A DNA stretch of 64,000 nucleotides from Alentia gelatinosa (GCA_950022655.1 OX465579.1:142365207-142429206); one strand, 5' to 3'. Counted from the stretch's first letter, positions 57,901-63,120 are shown. Program-made: numbers and translations. The notes: generated from the sequence alone by a model not told the origin.

Positions 57901-58266
57901 AATCATAATGATATCGTTATCATCAGCGTCCCTGCTTTCAGAGTCGGGTGGTTCCATTTTGATTTCTTGTGAGCATTCACCAACAGTCGTGACGCCAACC
58001 ATCTGTATGGCCTCATCCCCTTGGTCGGTGGGAGCCATGGCCTGCTGCAAGCTCGGAGTCCGTGAGGAATGGAGAACAGCTGCACTGCCATCACTTAGTG
58101 CTGTAGCGACGACGACGGAGGCACCGTCTCCTTCAGCGCCTACCAGCGTGGCGAGTTTGCCATCAGGGTCGGTCCCTGTCGTCAGGATTGTGGAGCCATC
58201 GTTTCGAGCAACGACTGTCAGCTCTTTCAGACTAATATTCACATCCTCCACCTGCGATTCCGCAAC
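24821..58266 (-). CDS. GTF3C3: General transcription factor 3C subunit 3 (TFIIIC102), 21 exons, 5' end outside
   Basis: TFIIIC102 is a TPR-scaffold subunit of TFIIIC. It lies in the subcomplex that binds the A box of tRNA-type promoters and recruits TFIIIB for RNA polymerase III. Exons on the - strand are 58266-57870, 57369-57211, 56876-56818, 56495-56381, 55909-55833, 55567-55453, 55053-54887, 52903-52816, 52379-52211, 51091-50875, 48600-48420, 48027-47993, 47717-47588, 46378-46317, 45117-44926, 44735-44637, 44225-44150, 42946-42822, 41015-40928, 25332-25262 and 24931-24821. All have GT-AG borders and fitting phases, giving 910 residues plus stop (vertebrate proteins are about 886). Signature stretches include MPRHLQGLMGEAN, AAHLNPSDSEEWVRLAEMSL, GDLYLDVAEAYMD, ILNGHNAMVAGS, CIGNTFIHMACQ and REIAYNLALIYQ. 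The N-terminal start lies upstream of the window. Confidence 0.93.
25262..25332 (-). CDS. GTF3C3: GTF3C3 exon
   Basis: Encodes GLLSAAIYCYEKALECGPAI and QDKA, the last TPR. The acceptor is TTATTTCAG and the donor GTGAGT; phase 1 in, 0 out. Confidence 0.92.
26040..27650. repeat. 202-bp satellite array, about 8 copies
   Basis: The landmark CTGCCAATTGTTTGG recurs at 26441, 26643, 26845, 27047, 27249 and 27451, with a diverged copy at 26239, always 202 bp apart. Copies at 26845 and 27249 share TTTTAACTG, ACACCT and CCTGATTG, while 26643 and 27047 share TTTGAACTG, ACAGCT and CCTGGTTG. A 404-bp dimer has therefore been duplicated. The first and last units are partial or diverged. Confidence 0.95.
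27645..28372. repeat. ACATCC-type minisatellite in inverted halves
   Basis: Irregular 7-18 bp units (CCACATCC, CATACATCC, CTACATCC) fill 27645 to about 28060. From there to 28110 and again at 28240-28372 the same units run in reverse complement (GGATGTATGGATGTGG). About 130 bp of unrelated sequence lies between. The array ends at the first base of the retrotransposon LTR. The ORF across it is spurious. Confidence 0.85.
28373..29204 (-). repeat. 3' LTR of the Ty3/gypsy element
   Basis: On the - strand it starts TGTTACGT (29204) and ends CCGCTACA (28373), the TG...CA form. Inside are TATATAAG (28783-28776) and, 180 bp later, AATAAA (28597-28592), giving U3-R-U5. The outer end abuts the ACATCC minisatellite. 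The boundaries are inferred, since no second LTR is available to compare. Confidence 0.65.
29205..30339 (-). other. Non-coding stretch between the third ORF and the 3' LTR
   Basis: GC-richer than the host, with no long open frame on the - strand. A purine-biased run (GAGACGGGTGATAT) just before the LTR could be the polypurine tract. The small ORF at 29399-29722 has no recognisable content. Confidence 0.5.
30340..30871 (-). pseudogene. C-terminal continuation of the third ORF, after a stop and a frameshift
   Basis: Past the TGA at 30872 the same frame continues open to 30533, P/S/Q-rich (SVPPRQQQVPFGRELEELGP). Another frame then runs to a TGA at 30342-30340 (ADDISTADLNAVMSRFRVTD). The stop lies in a GGGGG run and could be an indel. 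The original protein was probably about 180 residues longer. Confidence 0.5.
30872..33931 (-). CDS. Large third ORF of the retrotransposon: zinc-finger and coiled-coil protein, unknown function
   Basis: 1019 codons are open in an otherwise decayed element. Residues 50-550 are low complexity, rich in S, A, K, E and P, with basic stretches (351-375, 496-506) that could be nuclear signals. Two C2H2-like fingers lie at C592-x3-C596...H617-x4-H622 and C631-x4-C636-x14-H651-x4-H656. A second disordered part (730-860) follows, then a conserved-looking block (TKTDWRPYH region, 905-930) and a coiled coil of heptads at about 930-985. No signal peptide or transmembrane helix is seen, so it is not an envelope. 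It starts 444 bp after integrase, in sense. I do not recognise a named family; a nucleic-acid-binding accessory protein or a second gag-like protein is possible. Confidence 0.7.
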   Translation of the reverse strand: MVEDMTSFNWGQQPVYKALFSENRSLWPSGVPVTPLECIAAFSLAEQRKEEATLPAEEEVVPQDSAPAEGLASSGDSASVGLGSDDSLGGSHSGDSGALDSGPDDTQSAQRGESNPSTSVAEAGPGSPKTSVLAESSGRVASAKGGKLDLSHVKSSGYGQKSVSTTPAKPKASRLPKPTFTPVKAAEKKGDAQRAKLTPVGRGRGKPISRPDPPAPGGIPASPWDRWTRELQNIPDPDIRALAMKGLVDRWVASQGPENVVPVVSPSRVEAPVVAPPAPATSQDTPAATESAMEVDKTPGASTESVEPATSSEGAKAAEGRATEKAKPAKKSTEPVSVEDKPAEKPVSSSAARRGRRKTRAAREAAAAKAAADKAARDERSSSSSSRKGGKGKGVGKSSAGKLVAKGKGSSDPKPGGSKETKGAGSSGSEKPASTSAGQPHESASQDSDEQSESAVVDNCGRAGDWGEIMDLDDAKRLAHGSDAESETGDFVPGAKRAQKRKVARKLPSCLVGRKAKCLEDLRVKDRHWLPEPVGEDGVSDDEEWLQDEGSANTWYITRVEGVKSASNQKYNILQKEKLNFALRQFTVGGHCVFLCCQGGDVKTSPAYATKRLYARHLIEMHLAEFPWYRCNAGRCSADSGSSRRSWMIRHMLDEHGIGAVRGRERTMRLFNKFVGLVFEARAKGVEPKRKAIDGKYTVSWKQNRSFSTTLRISSPDMERMKHLRDTARGGSAKRDRSVDSTNRKPAAKKTKSSSKSRSDSDDDSRSSRSVRSQTPGSVTLRDVLNSSKTGPAREKPGRKGSSAPKEEKSSKGSVETAVSSDASASTSTAGARPKKAKVPKPSEESGAEGGGEEEYPSLPPPLRPAPKVVSQPRPPPAEETKPGKHGEQVDVYSGEQHLTLATIAKTDWRPYHMQTYLDRVDKQSIINANKFRVAQMRVAEYECVIAHQRMSSLLQVALENMAAKLAAVEARLARSELALQEYDYKCRTVMGVSMFDVEPTSNIAGAEAAWLLHQRRRG
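34376..35372 (-). pseudogene. Integrase core (second half) and C-terminal domain
   Basis: The frame opens with TDQGREFESQIWQ (second catalytic Asp), then NPYRPQSDGMVERFNRTL (catalytic Glu), then a GPY/F module (KLAPNWDGPFVIVEVLSEMT). It ends in a basic tail (RRKSGRPHKVK). It is out of frame with the upstream integrase part by a shift near 35372. Confidence 0.88.
35373..35603 (-). pseudogene. Integrase core, first half
   Basis: Contains ARIALDIISGIDESDDGNTC (first catalytic Asp) and VVMDYYTKYVQIYPM, the standard start of the Ty3-type rve core. It ends at a stop after CFGALSILH, where the frame shifts. Confidence 0.85.
35604..36357 (-). pseudogene. RNase H end and integrase zinc-binding domain
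   Basis: From the stop at 36358 the same frame stays open: KRELLTVVVYVRKYRHFL and LRTDHSSLKWLFNFKDAEGM (RNase H), then IEHRPGKSHINADSLSQRP. After these come the integrase N-terminus and LCHEHRSSAHFGKKRTAAKI, which carries the His part of the HHCC finger. The frame closes at 35680, and the following bases (WPGMNADIERW) are in another frame. Confidence 0.85.
36358..36975 (-). pseudogene. RT (YLDD) and RNase H start
   Basis: Starts at MMDQML, directly followed by KKCLVYLDDIIVFGKTVEQC with the catalytic YLDD, then YLGRIV, SFLGFCSYYRDFI and the RNase H start FILDTDASNDSIGAALSQ. It stops at TAG 36360-36358, in frame with the rest of RNase H. Confidence 0.88.
36972..37808 (-). pseudogene. Protease-RT linker and RT N-terminus (RT core deleted)
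   Basis: Continues the protease frame past an in-frame TAA (37811-37809) with ENGIIGIDFQALYG. It ends in the RT start PFRLPYRRLPPIKREALEEE and SPWASPVVMVTKKDGT. The next RT blocks (LDLxxGY and FGLxNAPxxF, about 70 codons) are absent, and the frame runs straight into the YLDD part at a GGTAC repeat. Confidence 0.85.
37809..38300 (-). pseudogene. Retrotransposon aspartic protease
   Basis: Contains LLVDTGASRSVLN, the catalytic DTGA of retropepsins, and the flanking strands (VPVRIQG, PISVGNTELVWSPIL). The frame overlaps or shifts from the gag frame near 38300, as is usual for gag-pol. It ends at a single in-frame TAA. Confidence 0.87.
38312..39469 (-). CDS. Retrotransposon Gag with zinc knuckle
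   Basis: 385 codons, intact. A helical capsid-like region (WEHWFAGFCEDVQCNGW to the VDAYEQRC stretch) is followed by an RG-rich stretch (FRGRGRGRLNPGRPRNG) and one CCHC knuckle CWQCGKTGHISPEC at about 347-360. This is the standard gag of Ty3/gypsy elements and coats the RNA in particles. Confidence 0.9.
   Translation of the reverse strand: MVNFASPMDSLRDSTHASDRGVPSNSAIAELGLNPVLAESNADRVFNRSLAQARDVPIVRPAETARRNAIVPKPFGKGMVWEHWFAGFCEDVQCNGWSTTDALLYLMRALRDGPGEAALRAYRRSATHGWDALVEVASYYCGQLVTLNPRSTFLSRIQGKEESARAYGLALQQLLMEVYPGTRLDSPALHEDLQTQFVKGLRDEDIRTEVVSKWEPGMTLIQVLKIVDAYEQRCALFGQYGKPASKTRVAMLTPSWEQDELATEETSDPEMEDVLSAMRSMVLGRRSFRGRGRGRLNPGRPRNGNPQVTEQAVGKDSKESPTVTELLLQINERLSQLEKNQLDTRRCWQCGKTGHISPECPQKLAAVETTDGPLALPSPHEDPVN
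39481..40927. other. Intron stretch beyond gag
   Basis: No 5' LTR is recognisable. The end of the element is not marked. Only the T-run at 40609-40631 stands out. Confidence 0.5.
40609..40720 (-). mobile_element. Possible poly(A)-tailed retroposon 3' end
   Basis: On the - strand the sequence ends ...GGCTGATAAGCCGATTACGG...CTTGATAATC followed by about 23 A. A small hairpin (GGCTGATAAGCC) and an A-tail are typical of LINE or SINE insertions. The 5' end is not identified. Confidence 0.4.
40928..41015 (-). CDS. GTF3C3: GTF3C3 exon
   Basis: Encodes GCAFLNQYMELRGECQETYY and NMGRALHQL. Phase 0 in, 1 out. The following intron is 15.6 kb and carries the retrotransposon. Confidence 0.93.
41016..44149. 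other. GTF3C3 introns around the 42822-42946 exon
   Basis: AT-rich, with a G-run at about 41190 and a C-run at 43436-43454. A short motif GTAGGCTAGTTACGTCC at about 43656 recurs near 52498 (GTAGGCAAGTTACGTCC), so a short dispersed repeat is likely. No gene is seen. Confidence 0.5.
42822..42946 (-). CDS. GTF3C3: GTF3C3 exon
   Basis: Encodes GEYVCAFRQDTKDPLIILCI, GNTFIHMACQKFSTCRHSLI and IQ. Phase 1 in, 0 out; the donor is GTGAGT. Confidence 0.93.
44150..44225 (-). CDS. GTF3C3: GTF3C3 exon
   Basis: Encodes HPDHHALGILNGHNAMVAGS and YKHAL. This NGHNA block is diagnostic for the family. Phase 0 in, 1 out. Confidence 0.93.
44637..44735 (-). CDS. GTF3C3: GTF3C3 exon
   Basis: Encodes NNRAWNLFTQVISMSQDIRH and NRYCLRLIIK, matching the family's HSQDVRHHRFCLRLMLK block. 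Phase 0 at both ends. Confidence 0.92.
44831..44900 (-). repeat. Terminal fragment of the CCCT-tract repeat family
   Basis: GTACATTTGAAATAGAAT, the palindrome GGCCTCTGAAAGGCC and GCGGGTGGACGCAT match the tract-side end of copies 2-4 in order, then ACACCTGTTAAT follows. It is a solo end, or an internally deleted copy of which only the termini remain. Confidence 0.6.
44926..45117 (-). CDS. GTF3C3: GTF3C3 exon
   Basis: Encodes RRFNDLMELSITALMSPLFM and CLTACLLNKTSHFAYNFIRE. The acceptor is TCTCTGTAG and the donor GTAAGA; phase 0 at both ends. Confidence 0.9.
45398..45905 (-). repeat. Dispersed repeat family B, copy 2
   Basis: Reverse-complement match to 9825-10345 over about 500 bp. It lies in a GTF3C3 intron; the other copy is in the receptor intron. 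No shared ORF is seen. Confidence 0.7.
46317..46378 (-). CDS. GTF3C3: GTF3C3 exon
   Basis: A 62-nt exon, ASCMLLDNTVAVEDLWELYM then K. Phase 1 in, 0 out; the donor is GTAAGT. It is shorter here than the matching vertebrate stretch. Confidence 0.78.
46379..47587. other. GTF3C3 intron
   Basis: AT-rich, with no feature that I can support. Confidence 0.5.
47588..47717 (-). CDS. GTF3C3: GTF3C3 exon
   Basis: Encodes DLRLMLPRCNLLFSQDKTEE and FIECAVQVLFGHFRDIFKKS, corresponding to the LLLHRSTLLFSQGK region of the vertebrate protein. Phase 0 in, 1 out. Confidence 0.88.
47993..48027 (-). CDS. GTF3C3: GTF3C3 microexon (12 residues)
   Basis: A 35-nt exon, DGPQAGAVPRGI, with an AAAATAG acceptor and a GTAAGT donor. 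Phase 1 in and 0 out fit both neighbours. It falls in the variable loop between the two TPR blocks. Its use is inferred; skipping it would break the frame. Confidence 0.65.
48420..48600 (-). CDS. GTF3C3: GTF3C3 exon: TPRs
   Basis: Encodes AAVWLRFAECLNALSELQAA, YERVVLLAPTHMEARVLLSA and LRQQLGEHEEALRVLDQ. The exon is GC-rich compared with its introns. Phase 0 in, 1 out. Confidence 0.92.
48735..50345 (-). mobile_element. MITE-like CCCT-tract repeat, copy 4 (longest)
   Basis: The termini are AGCAGGTGGACG at 48743 and CGTCCACTTGCT at the far end, an inverted pair. The tract here is 558 bp. The rest follows copy 3 in order, plus the segment near 50150-50340 (AACCTTCTTTTC, TAGTGAGCTATAAAAAGCAAG, GGCTATAGCCATAACC) that copy 3 lacks and copy 2 has. 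It lies in the GTF3C3 intron upstream of the 48600 exon. Confidence 0.8.
48767..49324. repeat. (GGGA)n tract, 558 bp
   Basis: About 139 units, interrupted by four or so single-base irregularities (GGAGGAGGG, GAGGGGAGGG) that shift the phase. The long frames across it (GREGG, SLPP) are artefacts. Confidence 0.97.
50875..51091 (-). CDS. GTF3C3: GTF3C3 exon: central TPRs (acceptor less certain)
   Basis: The acceptor at TTAAG/A (51092) has a poor pyrimidine tract but is the choice that fits phase 2 and the family. It gives EGIRIDVVW..., which aligns in length with the conserved GVPIDI block ahead of GDLYLDVAEAYMDCGDYADA. A second AG at 51022-51023 would start the exon in the wrong phase for the preceding exon. 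The donor is GTAAGT. Confidence 0.82.
51092..52210. other. GTF3C3 intron
   Basis: Holds a + strand open frame of 121 codons (51372-51737) with no recognised content and no repeat match. Otherwise featureless, with a GA-rich run near 51820-51860. Confidence 0.5.
52211..52379 (-). CDS. GTF3C3: GTF3C3 exon: TPR and variable loop
   Basis: Encodes DINMLLELYTLAKEYNKPIE and then a variable hydrophilic loop (SASESGEAKVPTDTKEP). Phase 1 in, 2 out; the donor is GTGAGT. Confidence 0.88.
52816..52903 (-). CDS. GTF3C3: GTF3C3 exon: TPR
   Basis: Encodes SYHKLDQASKAIETMEEAIK and KHPQYVSAE. The acceptor is TATTCCAG and the donor GTAGGT; phase 0 in, 1 out. Confidence 0.9.
52904..54886. other. GTF3C3 intron with a LINE 3' fragment
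   Basis: The LINE part is listed separately (52975-53592). From 53593 to 54886 no feature is supported. Confidence 0.55.
52975..53592 (+). pseudogene. LINE ORF2 C-terminal fragment
   Basis: On the + strand, broken frames read YLGVTVDSILCWSPHTSQMI, AKRVYIGSIIPLFEYCSFLF, LHHRGMRIALNKGYGQ and finally RSPYYRVAGWNSLPASIQVI ending at TAA. This order is the post-RT thumb and C-terminal tail of CR1/Jockey-type LINEs. It is antisense to GTF3C3. Confidence 0.78.
54887..55053 (-). CDS. GTF3C3: GTF3C3 exon: TPR pair
   Basis: Encodes YLWARCDLHEQQADRTKALA and GYQQILRLLPEEDAEKYFQL, two TPR helix pairs. Phase 1 in, 0 out; the donor is GTAAGT. Confidence 0.92.
55453..55567 (-). CDS. GTF3C3: GTF3C3 exon: TPR
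   Basis: Encodes IAAHLNPSDSEEWVRLAEMS and EQNNISQAISCYDK, among the best-conserved blocks of the family. Phase 0 in, 1 out. Confidence 0.93.
55833..55909 (-). CDS. GTF3C3: GTF3C3 exon: TPR
   Basis: Encodes APTAPEPFQTLGMLYEEKGD and IDKSLQ, helix A of the second TPR. Phase 1 in, 0 out. Confidence 0.9.
56381..56495 (-). CDS. GTF3C3: GTF3C3 exon: first TPR
   Basis: Encodes RKSKMPRHLQGLMGEANMKF and ARGEHEEATKMCMEVIRL, the very conserved start of the TPR array. Phase 0 in, 1 out; the acceptor is AAACTCAG and the donor GTTAGT. Confidence 0.92.
56818..56876 (-). CDS. GTF3C3: GTF3C3 exon: basic linker
   Basis: A 59-nt exon encoding DAHRKGTEKDKGQHEKKPHK, a lysine-rich linker ahead of the TPR array. 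Phase 1 in, 0 out; the donor is GTAAAG. Confidence 0.75.
57211..57369 (-). CDS. GTF3C3: GTF3C3 exon: N-terminal motif
   Basis: Phase 1 at both ends. It encodes DMPFEEYSRFLESQVKEEPD followed by an acidic TVEVDMVGLDIEVATTSDIQ stretch. Confidence 0.85.
57370..57869. other. GTF3C3 intron
   Basis: AT-rich; nothing recognised. Confidence 0.5.
57870..58266 (-). CDS. GTF3C3: GTF3C3 exon: acidic N-terminal region
   Basis: The acceptor on the - strand is TTTCTTTCAG and the donor is GTAAGC. It is low-complexity and acidic (DADDNDIIMIDPETTMRYLT), as in the poorly conserved N-terminus of the family. It ends in YLTG, which with the next exon's DMPFEEYSRFLE matches the conserved N-terminal motif of vertebrate TFIIIC102. 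A frame runs on upstream to 58401, but the acceptor makes that part intronic. Confidence 0.8.
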
Positions 58267-58429
58267 CTGAAAGAAAGTATAGCAGTCGGGTTTCCATAGG
58301 AGACACTTACACAAGTTCTGTGCATATCTTATAAGTCTTTCATTACTGGGCCTATCAGGTGTTTGGGGAAGTTCATAAAGTAGATTGAGGTCCATAATCA
58401 AAGACTTGAACTAGGCTAGGGAGAGACCA

Positions 58430-58570
58430 GACCCTGCCAAGGAGTTCTTAAAAATGGACCTGTGACTAAAAAAGTCCCCCCCCCCCCCCCACACACACAC
58501 ACACAAATTAAATGCTATGAAATTAGGCCAAAATAAAGGAATATCATGCCAAATATAAGTTTCACCTAAA
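58430..58570. repeat. Fragment resembling the CCCT-tract repeat, at the insertion point of the Ngaro-like element
   Basis: AAGGAGTTCTTAAAAATGG, ACCTGTGACT and a C-run match the family. TTTCACCTAAATAATG at 58560-58575 matches another part of it. The two blocks are in a different order than in copies 3 and 4, so this is a rearranged copy. An (AC)n run lies between. Confidence 0.5.
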
Positions 58571-58759
58571 TAATGGGTTGCCCATGGCCTTTGGTCAGGG
58601 GTGGTCATTGCCCCCCCTGGTGAAACTACTCTACACTCGCGCACCCCTGCGCCACCTCTCCGCTCTCGGCCGCACTAAACATCAAAGTGCGCGAGTGCGA
58701 CACTGTCCTCTGTCTCATTCGCTTCACTGGTCTCCTTCGCTCAACACCTATTTTTTCTA
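58571..58759 (+). repeat. A1 split direct repeat
   Basis: 189 bp, starting TAATGGGTTGCCC and ending CACCTATTTTTTCTA. By eye it is identical to A2 at 63476-63664. Confidence 0.93.
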
Positions 58760-58869
58760 TCGCTCCTTGGCCTATCGCCCTCCGTACCTTCGGTCTCCGT
58801 ATTCCCCTGAATATCGGCAGACGAGGACAGGGTTACCAAGCGATTCAGTAAGGAATTATAGTACAGGCA

Positions 58870-60083
58870 TGTTGACCAGAAGCGCTGTGGCGGCATCCGC
58901 ACCCGCGGAGGCCGAGACGGACTCGGAAATAACGATAAGACAGCCGGCAGCCGAGAGCGACCACGTGGACTCGGTATCTCAACAGGGAACGAGCGCCAGC
59001 GCACGGACTCGGACTTCGCGCATCACAGCCCTGGAGGCCAACCTCGGGGGGGTCAGGACAGACGTCAACGAGGTAAAGACAGACGTCGGTGAAGTCAGGA
59101 CGGATATGACCAAAATATCGCGCCAGATGGACGGCATGATGGACGCGATCATGCAGATCTCCAGACCGACCTCGCGCCGGGCCGGCTCACGGGCTTCGTC
59201 AGCGGCCGAACGGACGAGAGACTGGGCCCAGGATCAGAACGAGCGCCTCCTCCCCGCGCCCAGGGCACTCCGAGAGGCATACACGACCGAGGAACACCTC
59301 CAGCGTGAATTCGGCCGTGAGGCCATGCGACACGACCGCACAACGGGTAAGAGCCTACTTTCTGATTTAAATGCCCGGAGGCCGACGGCGAAGCCGTACA
59401 TGTTTATGGACAGAGATGGGGTGTACACGCTGCACCAGAAACTGGACCTACGGTCGAGCCTCGGGCCTCTGGAGTACATTTCATGTTTTGTGGCCTTATT
59501 GAATGACGATCGCGCCTTGCACCCCGAGGACAAGGAGCATATGTTCAAACATCTATACCAGGTGACCGTTGATGCGCAGGCACGGCCGTGGGCCGGCGTC
59601 AGACGCTGGTCAAACTACGTTTTCGACCAGGTCGAGTCGGGCAGGATGCGATGGTCGGATCACGGTCGGATACAGGAAGAACGTGTCCGGCTCGCGATGA
59701 CCAGTGCCCACACCGCAAACAGCAGTCAAAACACGGAGACCGGACGTCCCCGGGGGAGCAAGGCCCCGTGCCGGGACTTCAATGGAGAGAGGGGGTGCCG
59801 CCACCGCAGCGACCACACTGAAGGGGGTATCCGGTGGTTGCACGTGTGCACGTTTTGCGACTCGGTGGGCAGGAAGTGCGGTCACTCAGTGCACGCCTGC
59901 AACCGCAAGCTGACCTACGGACACGGGTACGACAACACGGCGGCTCCCCCTGTACCCACACCGCGGCGGGTACCCCAGGCGGGGTATCAACTGCAGGCTA
60001 CTACCAGGCCGGCGGCAGCGCAGAGTGTGGTACACCAACCCCAGCCGAGTTCAAAAAACGGGCCGGCCGCGCCCCGCCAGTAG
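58870..60083 (+). CDS. Gag-like ORF1 of the Ngaro-type element
   Basis: An ATG in GGCATGTTGACC gives MLTRSAVAASAPAEAETDSE; the open frame also runs back to 58578 inside A1. Order: an acidic start, heptads (ITALEANLGGVRTDVNEVKT) forming a coiled coil, a central helical region, then a Cys/His cluster (CRDFNGERGCRHRSDH, CTFCDSVGRKCGHSVHAC) that may bind nucleic acid. The end is Q/P-rich. The frame is intact. It overlaps the frame of ORF2. Confidence 0.78.
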
Positions 60084-60089
60084 ACGAGG

Positions 60090-61535
60090 CGCGCAAGAAA
60101 GATGAAAGGGGTGCCGGCAGGACGGAGTGTTGTGTTACGAATCCGGCTCCCCCACGTGACGTCACCTATCACGTGACCCCCTCGGCACGTGGCCGAGGGG
60201 TCGAGATAAACAACAACATTGACGGGGGGAATACACTCCCGGAGGAGATACCCCCCGTTTCACCGGCGGAGGCCGCCCCCAGCACCGTGGGGGATGATGG
60301 TCTCAGTCGCTTGCCGGGTGTTAGTGTTAGTGCGCCGGGCCGAGGTCAGGAATCTAACACTCCCGACTTTAAAGCACTCCGCGATGTCTGCGAAACGGGA
60401 ATCCACCGGGAGGGCGTGAGTACGGACCCGTTAGCCTTCAAACAACATCGCCGGGAGACTTGGCCGGAGTTCACGGCCGTGGGGCCCGCCAGGCACGCGG
60501 AAATATACCGGACCGTGCGTGACACGGGAATCCCCAACGCACTCGGCGCCAGGGTCGAGGTGCCTTCGGATCTAAACCTACCTGCATGGGACCATTACCT
60601 AGGACACGTGGAGGAGGCGCAGGAGCTCCTAGGCTTCCTGCGATACGGTTTCCCCCTGGGATACCTGGGACCGGAGAGTGATACCAGAGGGGTGGCCAAC
60701 CACCCCAGCGCAACCTCTCACCCCGTGCAGGTAGAGAAGTTTCTCGAAAAGGAGGCGGGCTTTACCAATATGATGGGCCCGTTCGCCGAACCGCCTTTTA
60801 GCCCGTGGTGTCACGTGTCGCCACTCATGACACGGGAAAAACGCGGGACGGACGACCGGCGCATCATTACCGATATGACTTTCCCGAGGGAGTGCAGCGT
60901 GAACTCGTTCATCATTAAGAACTCGGTCTACGGACTGGAGCGAGAACACGGCCTCCCTACGGTGGACGAGTTTGTGGCAAAACTCGTCAAGGCAGGCACG
61001 TCGGCCTACATGTCGTCCATCGACGTGTCGCGTGCCTACAAGAACTTTAGGTGCGATCCCCTCGATTGGCCTCTGTTATGTTTCACGTGGGAGGGCGGGC
61101 ACTACTGCGATACGGCCATGCCGTTCGGCGCCCGTGCCTCCTCATACCACATGCAGTGTGTGGCGGAGGCCATCGTGCGGATACTATCATCAAAGGGAGT
61201 CACGGCCGCGATGTACCTCGACGACCTCATCATCCTCTCCGAGGACCGAGGTAAGGCGGCCGAGGACTTCAGGATCGCGCGAGACCTTTTCTCGGAATTG
61301 GGCCTACCCGAGGCACGCGACAAAGCACAGGAGCCGAGCCAGACCGTGACGTGGTTGGGGATAGAGATCGACGCCCGTGCCATGTCTCTATCGATCCCCA
61401 CGGCCAAGCTGGAGGACATCCGTGGTCACGTGTCGGCCGTAGCCAAACGACGGACGTTGACGAAACGACAGCTTCAGTCGGTGCTCGGCCGGATATTACA
61501 CGTGGCTAGGTGTATACGTCCGGCGCGGGGCATTC
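60090..61535 (+). CDS. Reverse transcriptase of the Ngaro-type element
   Basis: The frame is open from 59834 to 61627. RT content begins near 60360: VNSFIIKNSVYGLEREHGLP, MSSIDVSRAYKNFRCDPLDW (first catalytic Asp), MPFGARASSYHMQ, and YLDD at 61214-61225. It ends with LTKRQLQSVLGRILHVARCI, the link to RNase H. A frameshift near 61535 separates it from RNase H. Confidence 0.88.
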
Positions 61536-61539
61536 GTCT

Positions 61540-62070
61540 CAAAGCTACTCGAGGCCCTACGGGGGATGAGAGGCTTCTACATGAACATCAATTCCGAGAT
61601 GCGCCAGGACCTCGACTGGTTCGTTAAGTTTGCCCGGGGCTGGAACGGCCGCGCCCTCATCCCTCGGGGTCCCCCGACGCGGAGGATCACGGTGGATGCA
61701 TGCCTGTCGGGCGTCGGAGGAACCGACGGCCGGTTCTCGTACTCCGGACAGGTGTGCCCCGTCTTCGATCCCGTGGAGTGCATCTCAGAGCTCGAGGCTC
61801 TGAATACCATCTACGCACTCCACACTTTTATCACAGACAGGGATCGGGGATCACGGATTGAGGTGTTCTGTGATAACCTCGGAACTGTTCAGACCCTCAA
61901 TAGCGGGCGTGCCCGTAACCCTGTCCTGGCGGAGTGTGCCCGCCAGGCATGGATGGTGCAGGCACGTCTGCAGGTGGAACTGGTCTTCAGCCATATCCCC
62001 GGGGGTGCAAAACGTCATCGCAGATGCCCTGAGCAGAGCCCATCTGTCGAGGACGGAGTACGATAAGGCC
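61540..62070 (+). pseudogene. RNase H of the Ngaro-type element
   Basis: Contains MRGFYMNINSEMRQDLDWFV, TVDACLSGVGG (Asp), ISELEALNTIYAL (Glu) and EVFCDNLGTVQTLNSG (Asp), all in one frame, then HIPGG. After a shift in a GGGGG run near 62000 the next frame carries VQNVIADALSRAHLS. The catalytic residues are present. Confidence 0.85.
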
Positions 62071-62089
62071 ACTTCCCTCATTCACATTC

Positions 62090-63120
62090 ATGAGTTGTAC
62101 CCTATCGTACCGTGTACCCATGCCTCTTTTGTACCCGTACTCCGTCTCTTCTGCAGATCGGGCGCTTCTCTTACTCCAGGCGAAGGCATCTGCGAGGCAG
62201 TCAGAGGCGCGTGCCCCAGGTACGCTCGCAAACCAGCGATCCGCAGTCACCACCTACCTGGCGTTCTGCAAACCGGATGAGAGCGGACCCCCGGGCACCG
62301 ACCGTGAGCCTGATCACGTCGTATCTGGAATACGTGGCGGACCACGCCCCCTCGCCGGCCACGGTCGCCAACCAGTTATCGCACGTCCGGGCACACCTCC
62401 GACTGACGGGGGGGGGACGTGCAGCCAACAGAGGATCACCGGGTGAAGCGTTGCCCTCGAGGGCATGAGGAGAAACAAGCTGTACGTGCCAAACGTGAAG
62501 GCCCCCATACCAATGGATGTGTTCAGGGCGGTCCTCGACGCCCTGACGGGATCGCCCCTCCATACGGCAATGAGGGCGGGCATGCTCCTCATTTTCTACG
62601 CGGGCCCTACGGCAGGGGGGAGGTGGCGCCGCAGTCGGCTCGGGCATTCGACCCGGCTCGGAACCTCACTCGCGGGGACGTGGTCCTCGGCCGCCGGCAT
62701 CTCACCATCACGATCAAGGCGGCCAAAAATCTTCAATACGTAGGGCAACAGAAAGTGATGCGCCTCGAGGCCGCGGACGATATCCGGGTGTGCCCGGTAG
62801 ACGCGGTTCGAGGCCTACTACGGGCGGCCCCTACGGCTTCACTGCGGGACCCGTTCCTGACACTGCCCGATGGGACGACCATCACATCACGGGTTATGAC
62901 CAACGAATGGGACCGCCTCCTACAGGCCACAGGCCAAACGGTGAAGACATACACCCTCCACAGCCTCAGGAGGCCGCTGCCAGGCATTTGAGGCAGGAAT
63001 ACCTGAACTTAACATCCAGAGGTATGGAGGGTGGAGGTCCCAGGCTCATAGAGACTACATCAAAGTATCAGACCAAGAGACTGTCAACAAGTCTCTCATT
63101 GAGTCTCTCTCCTTCAGAAA
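62090..63120 (+). pseudogene. Tyrosine recombinase of the Ngaro-type element (frames broken)
   Basis: The pieces lie in order but in changing frames: core-binding part (APGTLANQRSAVTTYLAFC, then SYLEYVADHAPSPATVANQL), LYVPNVKAPIPMDVFRAVLD, and the catalytic part. Its R is in RQGEV, then TITIKAAKNLQYVGQQKVMR, HSLRR (H-x-x-R, 62959-62970) and YGGWRSQAHRDYI with the likely nucleophile Tyr at 63056-63058. At least four shifts occur, several in G-runs (62407-62416, about 62610). Confidence 0.82.

Noticed and set aside
58267..58401. Upstream extension of the first GTF3C3 exon starting MIMDLNLLYELP
   Set aside because: A good acceptor (TTTCTTTCAG) at 58267 and a change in composition make it intronic read-through.
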